Source: Planctomycetota bacterium
Lineage (GTDB): Bacteria; Planctomycetota; Planctomycetia; Pirellulales; Pirellulaceae
NCBI GenBank assembly: GCA_027622275.1
Contig: JAQBZB010000049.1
Span: 1-40,261 of the forward strand
Direction of reading: 5' to 3'
DNA length: 40,261 nt
Part shown: positions 33,449-40,261 of the stretch, piece by piece
Layout: the number at the start of each line of letters is the position of its first letter
How positions within the stretch are numbered: position 1 is the first letter of the stretch
Translations under genes and position numbers: made by a program
The notes under the pieces: generated by a model
Seen by the model: the letters and a program-made list of their open reading frames with translations, nothing else
What the model was told of the DNA's origin: nothing
Databases searched by the model: none

Positions 33449-34327
33449 TTGACGCTTTGGAAAGTCTACTGCATGGAAGATGACTTCCCAGGCTTATGGC
33501 ACAGACTGTATCGTCATCAGTGCGTCGCTGTTGGTTGGCCTCCACAGCATCACAAGATACAAAAGAAGACCAACGACCGTGGATTGGCACGAGTACGAAA
33601 CTCGCTCTCTCGCATGGCCATCGGAGATTACGTCGTCGCTGCATTGAAAGGAAATCGCGTCGGACGACTTGGCCAAATTACATCGTTGGCGGTCAACGAT
33701 GACGAATGGGATCCCCTCGTTCCGGAAAGCAAAGACCTTCCGTACGGACAAATGGGGCGTCGCGTTAATGTACGCTGGGATTTGGCATGTGGCCCTACAG
33801 ATCGTGATCTAATTGTACTTCTACCGGAAGGATCAAGATTTACTAGCAGCGAACTGTTGCCGACCATATCGGAAATCAAGTCTCAAACAGTTTCCCAATT
33901 GCAATCTGCAATGAACGACCCGACGAACTGGGTGGGTCTGCTAGCGCATTTTAAATATGAACGCGCATTGTCCGATTACATCGCTGCTTATCCGCATCAC
34001 TTGGAGGACGGCTTGGTCCCGCATCCCGACTCAAAGATTCGCGAGAAGGTCTTTTCCGATCGCAAACGGCTCGATGTATTATTGCTTGATCGCGAAGAGC
34101 GACCTGTTATCGTAGAATGCAAACAAGGATCACCGACCCTAAATGATCTCAAACAACTTCGGCATTATATGCGCTCACTAAAGAAAGAGACTGGCCGCAA
34201 CGATGTGCGAGGCATTTTGGTTCATGGCGGCTCTCGCAATCTACATCAAAAAATTGCCAAGGCCGCTGCACTTGCTCCACCGGTTGAAATCGTACAGTAT
34301 CGCCTGCAAGTCGAGTTCGCTGGCTAA
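33449..34327 (+). CDS. Two-domain nuclease: PUA/EVE-like N-terminus plus NucS-like PD-(D/E)XK domain
   Basis: The 292-residue protein starts at a TTG with GGAG six bases upstream. The C-terminal domain (about 170-292) is of NucS/RecB-like endonuclease type: Asp209 in KRLDVLLLD, then Glu223 and Lys225 in PVIVECKQG, followed by the helix LNDLKQLRHYMRSL. These form a complete PD-(D/E)XK site. Residues 1-112 (GDYVVAALKGNRVGRLGQI, GRRVNVRWD) resemble the PUA/EVE-like barrels that read modified bases in restriction systems, a weaker call. Codon use is A+T-richer than the neighbours. The stop codon TAA lies inside an R''-like box and the gene begins 20 bases after an R'-like box, as in an integron cassette. 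A DNA-targeting defence role is inferred. Confidence 0.8.
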   Translation: MTLWKVYCMEDDFPGLWHRLYRHQCVAVGWPPQHHKIQKKTNDRGLARVRNSLSRMAIGDYVVAALKGNRVGRLGQITSLAVNDDEWDPLVPESKDLPYGQMGRRVNVRWDLACGPTDRDLIVLLPEGSRFTSSELLPTISEIKSQTVSQLQSAMNDPTNWVGLLAHFKYERALSDYIAAYPHHLEDGLVPHPDSKIREKVFSDRKRLDVLLLDREERPVIVECKQGSPTLNDLKQLRHYMRSLKKETGRNDVRGILVHGGSRNLHQKIAKAAALAPPVEIVQYRLQVEFAG

Positions 34328-34362
34328 CAAAGCGGTGAACCCGAGCGTTCGAGCGCCGCGTC
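34322..34362. other. attC-like left half site at the end of the nuclease cassette
   Basis: GGCTAAC (34322-34328) is the exact reverse complement of the GTTAGCC that ends the upstream site at 33429, as the R'' and R' boxes of one cassette should be. AAAGCGGTGAACCCGAGCG follows as a possible L'' arm. The right half is absent: the sequence runs into the recQ 3' end within 30 bases. Confidence 0.55.
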
Positions 34363-34387
34363 CATAAGCGATTACGGCTAGTGACAT

Positions 34388-36574
34388 TCATTCCGCGCGG
34401 TTTTTCAAGCAAGTGGCGACGATGCGAATCTCGTCGTAGCCGATCTCGCCGTTCAGGTGCTGGTGAATCGGCTGCAACCGCTCGTTTCCCACTTGTTCGA
34501 TCGCCTGCTCGATGCGTTGCACGACTTCGGGCGCGACCCAGGTTGACGGATCGACGACCTTCTCGTGCTTCAAGTAGTCGTTCAAATAGCCCGAAACCGT
34601 CGAGCGGGCTCGATTCATTCGCTGGCATATCTCTTCGATCGAGGTGCCTTGGCGAAAGAACGGGAAGGCGGCGATCGACGATGCGTTGACGCCGCTACTG
34701 ACTGGCGCGGCCGCCCTGGTTACGGTTGTCGGCGCGATATCCTGAGCGAGTTGTTCCTGTCTGCAATGACGATTGATCGCGTCGACGAACTCTTGTCCGT
34801 AGTCTTCGAGCTTCTTCTCGCCGACCCCTTTCACCTTGCGAAAGCCAGCGAGCGTTGACGGACGGAGACGGGCCATATCGCGCAATGCCGCATCACCAAA
34901 GACAACGTAAGCCGGCACGCCTTGCTGATTCGCCTTCGTGCTCCGCAACTCGCGTAGCTTGTCAAACAACCCACGATCGACGCCGTCCCAGGAATCGGCG
35001 GCGACGGTGCGCGACTCGCGCCGCGTCTCGGCGGGACGCAACAGTTGCGGAGCGGCTTCCCGCTTCAGCAAGCGCCGGCCCGAATCGGTGACTTGCAACA
35101 GGTTGAATTCGCCCGCCTTCTCAAGAAAACCTTGCCCGACCAATTGCTCGATCCAATCGCGCACGGTGTTCAAACCATCCTCGCGCAGCAGGCCATACGT
35201 ACTTAGCCGATCGTGTCCCAATTGCATGATCCGTTGCTCTTGCGAACCGACCAAGACCTTGGCGGTATAGTCGGCACCGAACCGCTGCTCCAGGCGTAAG
35301 ACGCACGACAGAATCTTCTGTCCGATCGTGATCGGGTCGTCGACCAGATCCAACTCGCCGAGACACACGTCGCAGGCTCCGCAATTGTCGCCTTCCAAGT
35401 CTTGGCCGAAGTACTGGACGATCGCCCGATGACGGCAGACGACGCTGGTGCAGAAATCTTGCATCGCGTCCAACGAACGAAACGCGCCCTCGCGAGCGGA
35501 AGGCTCGGAGTCGGCGAGCATCTTGCGCCACGTCACAACATCCCCTGCCCCGAACAGCAGCGTGCATTCAGCTTCCAGCCCGTCACGCCCCGCGCGACCG
35601 CTCTCTTGCTGGTAATGCTCCAGCGACTTCGGCATCCCGCTATGCGCAACGAACCGGACGTTTGGCTTGTCGATTCCCATCCCGAAGGCGACCGTGGCAA
35701 CAATCACATCGACTCGATCTTCGATGAACGCCTCTTGATTCTTGCGCCGGTCTATGTCAGTCATGCCCGCGTGGTACGGGGCGGTGCGATAGCCGAGCCC
35801 TGCGAGTCCGGCGGCGGTCTTGTCGACTTCCTTGCGGCTGATGCAATAGACAATCCCCGATTCGCCGCGATGCCGCTCCAAGACTTCGCAGATCTGTTGG
35901 AACCTGCCGCTCGCGCGACGGACTCGGTACGACAAGTTCGGGCGATCAAAGCTGCCGACCAACATCGTCGGCTCGTCCAAGTCAAGCTGCTGGGCGATGT
36001 CTTGCCGCACTTGCTCCGAAGCGGTTGCCGTATAGGCATGAATACCAACGCCGGGGAACCGCTGCTTCAACACGCGCAGGCCGCGGTATTCGGGACGAAA
36101 GTCATGGCCCCACGCGCTGATGCAATGAGCCTCGTCGATCGCGATCAACGACACGCCTGCCGTGCTGAGAAAGTTCAACGTCTGCTCAGATAATAGCCGC
36201 TCGGGAGCAACGTACACGAGCTTCAATTCGCGACGACGGATCTGACCGGCAATCTCGCGCTTCTCCGGCCCGGAGAGTGTGCTGTTGATAAACGCGGCCG
36301 GTACACCACACGAGCGCAACGTATCGACTTGGTCTTTCATCAACGAGATCAACGGCGACACGACCAGCGCCAAGCCGTCCAAACAAACCGCCGGTGCCTG
36401 AAAGCAAAGCGATTTGCCGCCGCCGGTCGGCAGGACGACGACGCTGTCCCGGCCCGCCATCACGCACGACATCGCCTCTTCTTGCAAGGGAAGAAACTCG
36501 TCGTAGCCCCAGTATTGGCGCAGTGTGTCTTGCAATAACGTGGTCGGCGTCTGCTGCTGTGATGTCGTCGACAT
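34388..36574 (-). CDS. recQ: ATP-dependent DNA helicase RecQ
   Basis: RecQ unwinds DNA 3' to 5' in recombination and repair. The 728-residue protein has Walker A PTGGGKS at 49-55, DEAH at 147-150 (IDEAHCISAWGHDFRPEY), motif VI SGRAGRDG, a zinc-binding region ending in CGACDVC, the RQC winged helix, an HRDC domain (RLRPSTLAGFRKVKGVGEKKLEDYG) and an extra C-terminal helix-turn-helix (SIEEICQRMNRARSTVSGYL) seen in longer RecQ proteins. All catalytic motifs are intact. Its stop is 26 bases from the end of the attC-like half site, marking the boundary between resident DNA and the cassette region. Confidence 0.97.
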   Translation of the reverse strand: MSTTSQQQTPTTLLQDTLRQYWGYDEFLPLQEEAMSCVMAGRDSVVVLPTGGGKSLCFQAPAVCLDGLALVVSPLISLMKDQVDTLRSCGVPAAFINSTLSGPEKREIAGQIRRRELKLVYVAPERLLSEQTLNFLSTAGVSLIAIDEAHCISAWGHDFRPEYRGLRVLKQRFPGVGIHAYTATASEQVRQDIAQQLDLDEPTMLVGSFDRPNLSYRVRRASGRFQQICEVLERHRGESGIVYCISRKEVDKTAAGLAGLGYRTAPYHAGMTDIDRRKNQEAFIEDRVDVIVATVAFGMGIDKPNVRFVAHSGMPKSLEHYQQESGRAGRDGLEAECTLLFGAGDVVTWRKMLADSEPSAREGAFRSLDAMQDFCTSVVCRHRAIVQYFGQDLEGDNCGACDVCLGELDLVDDPITIGQKILSCVLRLEQRFGADYTAKVLVGSQEQRIMQLGHDRLSTYGLLREDGLNTVRDWIEQLVGQGFLEKAGEFNLLQVTDSGRRLLKREAAPQLLRPAETRRESRTVAADSWDGVDRGLFDKLRELRSTKANQQGVPAYVVFGDAALRDMARLRPSTLAGFRKVKGVGEKKLEDYGQEFVDAINRHCRQEQLAQDIAPTTVTRAAAPVSSGVNASSIAAFPFFRQGTSIEEICQRMNRARSTVSGYLNDYLKHEKVVDPSTWVAPEVVQRIEQAIEQVGNERLQPIHQHLNGEIGYDEIRIVATCLKNRAE

Positions 36575-36662
36575 GAGCGAGTCTGCCTTGCGATAGTGGG
36601 GAGAATTCCAGCCCGCCGATCAGATTAAAACGCGCAAGCGGTTGCGTCAAGGATCAACTCTT

Positions 36663-36774
36663 GTTCCCAGGCTCCGCCTGGGAACACACTGCTCGCGAGG
36701 CTCCTGCCTCGCTGACGTTAGCGGAGCAGGCGGGAGCCTGCAAGACATGGCGTTCCCAGGCGGAGCCTGGGAAC
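36663..36774. repeat. Compound hairpin element with inverted 23-bp ends
   Basis: Two 23-base hairpins (36663-36685 and 36752-36774), each GTTCCCAGGC paired with GCCTGGGAAC around a three-base loop, are exact reverse complements of each other. Between them lie two more small hairpins (GCGAGG/CCTCGC and GCAGGC/GCCTGC). The arrangement resembles a bacterial interspersed mosaic (REP-type) element. It lies between the start of recQ and the end of the dehydrogenase gene. Confidence 0.9.
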
Positions 36775-36795
36775 GAGAGCTGGTGGAAGCATCTG

Positions 36796-38124
36796 TCATG
36801 CCTTATAGATCCGCTCGCGGTGCTCGGCCACGTTCTTGGTGGCATTGCGGGTGTCGATGACCAGCGATGAATGTTCAACGATAAAATCCCAGTCGTACGA
36901 CGAATGATCCGTGGCGATAATGACGCAGTCTTGCGATGCTAAGAAGTCACTCGTCAGTTCCTCGCTCGTGAGGTCCGGCACCTCGAAGTGCCGCATCGGC
37001 GGCAGGACCGGGATGTGCGGATCGTTGTAGCTCAGGATCGCGCCCCGCGTTTGAAGTAGCTCCAGCAACTTGAACGATGGGCTTTCGCGCGGATCGTCGA
37101 CGTCTCTTTTGTAGGCGACTCCGAGAATCGTGATCTTGCTGCCTCGCACGGGTTTGACGACGTCGTTGAGGGCTTCCGTGACGCGGGCGACCACGTATTC
37201 GGGCATGCTCGTGTTGATCTCGCCGGCGAGTTCGATGAAACGTGTCGAGAGTTCGTGTTGCCGAGCGACCCAGCTCAAATAGAACGGATCGATCGGAATG
37301 CAGTGCCCGCCGAGGCCGGGGCCCGGATAGAAGGCTTGGAAGCCGAACGGCTTGGTCTTGGCGGCGTCGATGACTTCCCAAATGTCGAGCCCCATCCGAT
37401 GAAACAACACTTTCAGCTCGTTCACCATCGCGATGTTCACCGAGCGATAGGTGTTCTCCAATATCTTGCAAGCTTCCGCCACTTCGCAGCTCGACACGGG
37501 AACCGTTTCGACGACCGCGTGTGAATAAAGAGCGAGGGCCAGCTGCAAACTTGCGTCATCGATGCCGCCGACGACTTTGGGAATCCGTTGCGCGGAATGA
37601 TCCGGATTGCCTGGGTCTTCGCGTTCAGGGCTGTAAGCGACGAAGAAATCTTGACCGACGACTAATCCCGACTCCTCCAGAATCGGCAAGACCACGTCGC
37701 GTGTCGTTCCTGGATACGTGGTGCTTTCGAGAACGACGAGTTGCCCTGGCCGCAAGGTGGCGGCGATCCGGCGGGTTGTCGATTCCACGTAGCTCAGATC
37801 AGGATCACGGCTGTCGGTCAGCGGAGTCGGGACGCAGATCAAAATCGCATCAGGTTCGCTCATCCGCTGCATATCGGATGTTGGCACGAACGTCTCGTTC
37901 TGAACGCACGACGCAATCCATTCTGACGGGATGTGCTTGATGTAGCTCGCACCAGCCAACAATCGGGCGACTTTACGAGAATCAACGTCAAACCCGTACG
38001 ATTTGAAGCCTGCTTCGATAAAGGCTCGGATCAGCGGCAATCCGACGTAACCGAGACCAACGATCCCGATGGTTGCTGATTTGTCCGCGATCGCGGCTGC
38101 TAGTGTTTGCTCGTGCGTGGCCAT
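36796..38124 (-). CDS. Nucleotide-sugar dehydrogenase (UDP-N-acetylhexosamine dehydrogenase type)
   Basis: The enzyme oxidises the C6 hydroxyl of a UDP-sugar to a carboxylate using two NAD+. The 442-residue protein has the NAD-binding GIVGLGYVGLP at 20-30, a long central helix, and the catalytic cysteine in GLGGHCIPIDPFYLSW near 270-280. The C-terminal UDP-binding domain includes ILGVAYKRDVDDPRESPS. Sequence character favours the WbpA/WecC group (UDP-GlcNAc or UDP-ManNAc) over UDP-glucose dehydrogenase. The ATG at 38124 has a strong GGAGG upstream; a start at 38154 would lie before it. The divergent glmS makes the amino-sugar precursor, which supports the assignment. Confidence 0.9.
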   Translation of the reverse strand: MATHEQTLAAAIADKSATIGIVGLGYVGLPLIRAFIEAGFKSYGFDVDSRKVARLLAGASYIKHIPSEWIASCVQNETFVPTSDMQRMSEPDAILICVPTPLTDSRDPDLSYVESTTRRIAATLRPGQLVVLESTTYPGTTRDVVLPILEESGLVVGQDFFVAYSPEREDPGNPDHSAQRIPKVVGGIDDASLQLALALYSHAVVETVPVSSCEVAEACKILENTYRSVNIAMVNELKVLFHRMGLDIWEVIDAAKTKPFGFQAFYPGPGLGGHCIPIDPFYLSWVARQHELSTRFIELAGEINTSMPEYVVARVTEALNDVVKPVRGSKITILGVAYKRDVDDPRESPSFKLLELLQTRGAILSYNDPHIPVLPPMRHFEVPDLTSEELTSDFLASQDCVIIATDHSSYDWDFIVEHSSLVIDTRNATKNVAEHRERIYKA

Positions 38125-38328
38125 CGAGTCCTCCGATTTCTGTCCGTTACGCAAAGGAGACGTCCCAGACTACACGCCCGGCGAGCCTTCGGACAGTTGG
38201 CAGCTAGCATCACGCGGCAGGCTTTGGGAATGGCCTTCGAGCAACCACTCGGTTTTGTTACCATCCGCCCCCTTGTCTCATCTCAATCGCAAGTCTTGTC
38301 CGTTCGGGTAGGTTGGAGTAACGCAGAT

Positions 38329-40203
38329 ATGTGCGGAATCGTTGGCTACGTTGGGCATCGCGAAGCAAGTGGGTTTCTGTTGGAAGGCCTGCGAAGGCTG
38401 GAGTATCGGGGCTACGATAGTGCCGGTGTCGCGATCGCGGACCAAGCGGGTCATGTTTCAATCTGCAAGACCACGGGACGCATCGAGCGGCTCGCGTCGG
38501 CTCTGGCCGGCTCACCGTTGCACGGCTCGATTGGCATCGGACACACGCGTTGGGCGACGCACGGAGCCGCGACCGAAGGGAACGCTCATCCGCACGTCGG
38601 TGGTGAACACGTTGTTACGATTTGCCACAACGGCGTCATCGAGAACTATCAGCAATTGAAGTCGCGTTTGGAAAGCGAAGGATACGTCTTTCAATCGGCG
38701 ACGGACACCGAAGTGATCGCCCATTTAGTCACCGAATGTCTAGAGAAGGAGTGCGTCGACGAAGAAGGTAAAGACTCGCAGGAGCCTTATGCGTCGCTCG
38801 TGACGGCCGTGAAAGCTGCGTTGAGTCAGCTGCGTGGGACTTACGGGCTGGTCTTGATGTTTCGCGACTATCCGGGTGTGATCCTTGCCGCGAGGCTGGG
38901 CAGTCCGCTGGTCCTCGGCATTGGCGACGACGAACACTTCATCGCTAGTGACGCTTCGCCGTTGGCGGGCTACGCCGACAAGATCGTCTATTTGAGCGAT
39001 CATCAAATTGCCGTGGTGACGGCGGATTCCGTCCAGGTTACGCACCGCGATCACGGCGACGTCCGGCACAGCGTTGAATCCTTGCAAGTCAAGACGCCCG
39101 CTGTCGACTTGGGCGGCTACTCGCATTACATGCTCAAAGAGATCTACGAGCAGCCCGAATCGCTCAAAAACGCGATGCGCGGTCGATTGACCGAAGATGA
39201 CGCGACGGCGATGTTCGGCGGGCTGAATCTGACGCCCCAGCAACTTGGTGGTGTCAAACGAATTATTCTGACCGCGTGCGGCACGAGTTGGCATGCGGCG
39301 CTCCTCGGCGAGTATTTGATCGAGGAGTTCGCGCGGATTCCCGTCGAGGTCGAGTACGCCAGCGAACTTCGTTATCGAAACCCGCCCGTTGATCCCGGCA
39401 CGCTCGTCTTTGCAATTTCGCAAAGCGGCGAGACCGCCGATACGCTCGGTGCGATTCGCGAAATGAAACGCAAGGGACATCGGACGTTAGCGATTTGCAA
39501 CGTCGTGGGAAGCAGCATCGCTCAGGAAGCAGACGGTGGCGTCTATTTGCACGCCGGGCCGGAGATTGGCGTGGCTTCGACAAAAGCTTACACGTCGCAG
39601 TGCATGGTGCTCGCTTTGTTGGCGCTGTACTTTGGCCGGATGCGGCATCTCAGCGTTGATGCCGGCATGCGAATCATCAACGCGTTTCATGCGTTGCCGA
39701 GCAAGGTGCGGGCTGCCCTACAAACCGAGGAGGAATGTAAACGAATCGCGGCCAAGTACTGCCACGCCAACAACTTCCTCTATCTCGGCCGGCAATACAA
39801 CTTCCCAACGGCTCTCGAAGGCGCTTTGAAGCTCAAAGAGATCAGCTACATCCACGCGGAAGGCTATCCCGCCGCCGAGATGAAACATGGGCCGATCGCC
39901 CTGGTCGACGAGTCGACGCCGAGCGTGTTCATTGTTCCGCAAGGATTCGTCTATGACAAAGTGATGTCGAACATCGAAGAGGTAAAAGCTCGCGGCGGGC
40001 CGGTGATCGCCGTTGTCGAACATGGCGACACGCGAGTTGCGGAATTGGCGGACGACGTGATCTCGGTACCCAGCGTCGAAGAGTTTGTTCAGCCGATCGT
40101 CAGCACGATTCCACTGCAACTGTTGTCCTACCACATCGCGCTCATGCGCGGATGCGACGTCGATAAGCCGCGGAATCTGGCAAAAAGCGTGACAGTCGAG
40201 TGA
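38329..40203 (+). CDS. glmS: Glutamine-fructose-6-phosphate aminotransferase (isomerizing)
   Basis: GlmS makes glucosamine-6-phosphate, the first step to UDP-GlcNAc. The 624-residue protein begins MCGIVGYVG, with Cys2 the nucleophile of the glutaminase domain after Met removal. RRLEYRGYDSAG, HTRWATHG and the CHNGVIENY segment follow. The isomerase half has two SIS domains with TACGTSWHAAL, SQSGETADT, STKAYTSQ and the C-terminal EGYPAAEMKHGPIAL and NLAKSVTVE. It is complete. I start it at 38329 because the catalytic Cys must be residue 2; an open frame extends upstream to 38107 but overlaps the dehydrogenase. GGAG lies upstream. The last 58 bases of the window show no gene. Confidence 0.97.
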   Translation: MCGIVGYVGHREASGFLLEGLRRLEYRGYDSAGVAIADQAGHVSICKTTGRIERLASALAGSPLHGSIGIGHTRWATHGAATEGNAHPHVGGEHVVTICHNGVIENYQQLKSRLESEGYVFQSATDTEVIAHLVTECLEKECVDEEGKDSQEPYASLVTAVKAALSQLRGTYGLVLMFRDYPGVILAARLGSPLVLGIGDDEHFIASDASPLAGYADKIVYLSDHQIAVVTADSVQVTHRDHGDVRHSVESLQVKTPAVDLGGYSHYMLKEIYEQPESLKNAMRGRLTEDDATAMFGGLNLTPQQLGGVKRIILTACGTSWHAALLGEYLIEEFARIPVEVEYASELRYRNPPVDPGTLVFAISQSGETADTLGAIREMKRKGHRTLAICNVVGSSIAQEADGGVYLHAGPEIGVASTKAYTSQCMVLALLALYFGRMRHLSVDAGMRIINAFHALPSKVRAALQTEEECKRIAAKYCHANNFLYLGRQYNFPTALEGALKLKEISYIHAEGYPAAEMKHGPIALVDESTPSVFIVPQGFVYDKVMSNIEEVKARGGPVIAVVEHGDTRVAELADDVISVPSVEEFVQPIVSTIPLQLLSYHIALMRGCDVDKPRNLAKSVTVE

Positions 40204-40261
40204 TCCATGTCGAAAATGCTAAGAAACTGTGGACAAACTAATTCCCGGAGGGCGAATTGGG

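Noticed and set aside
38107-38328. N-terminal extension of glmS by 74 residues
   Set aside because: GlmS needs Cys directly after the initiator Met, and the extension overlaps the divergent dehydrogenase gene.
1-40261. CRISPR array, tRNA, rRNA or a complete transposase
   Set aside because: No regularly spaced direct repeats, cloverleaf-like sequences, rRNA segments or transposase motifs were seen in any intergenic region.

Overview
The window looks like chromosomal DNA of a member of the Planctomycetota. The main reasons are a DUF1549/DUF1553 protein followed by a Tat-exported DUF1501 protein, an ECF sigma factor with a membrane anti-sigma-like partner, many long imperfect palindromes between genes, several TTG/GTG starts, and moderately high G+C. 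Everything here was read by eye; no database search was run.

Layout. Positions 1-3300: a lipoprotein, a soluble histidine kinase, two small unknown proteins and nadD. Positions 3335-10298: a DNA maintenance block on the + strand (priA, a heme-motif sensor kinase, rnhA, recG). Positions 10503-12377: a double-length ABC-2 permease on the - strand. Positions 12652-18716: ECF sigma factor, anti-sigma-like protein, exported coiled-coil protein, DUF1549/DUF1553 protein and DUF1501 protein, all on the + strand; a strong terminator closes the block at 18729. Positions 18887-22553: a small lysine-rich secreted protein with its own terminator, then two tandem dynamin-like GTPases. Positions 22656-30248: a sulfotransferase running tail-to-tail into a giant fatty acyl-AMP ligase / carrier / KAS III protein, which sits behind a membrane-anchored PQQ-type beta-propeller gene. 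Positions 30791-32427: a sigma-like protein and an alpha-alpha toroid protein with a CxxCH motif. Positions 32500-34380: what I read as a decayed integron, containing a frameshifted C-terminal piece of an IntI-type integrase, a promoter-like element, a zinc-ribbon membrane protein, and a PD-(D/E)XK nuclease bounded by two half attC-like sites. Positions 34388-40203: recQ, a UDP-sugar dehydrogenase and, divergently, glmS.

Two things deserve most attention. The first is the 1573-residue lipid synthase at 23837-28558. An intact adenylation domain, an intact carrier and an intact KAS III are each accompanied in the same chain by a second copy that has lost its catalytic residues. The second is the integron remnant, whose last cassette encodes a two-domain nuclease that resembles a defence protein.

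A recurring structural theme is the intergenic inverted repeats (122-157, 2233-2363, 7564-7657, 10376-10441, 32507-32578, 36663-36774), all with the same design but unrelated sequences.
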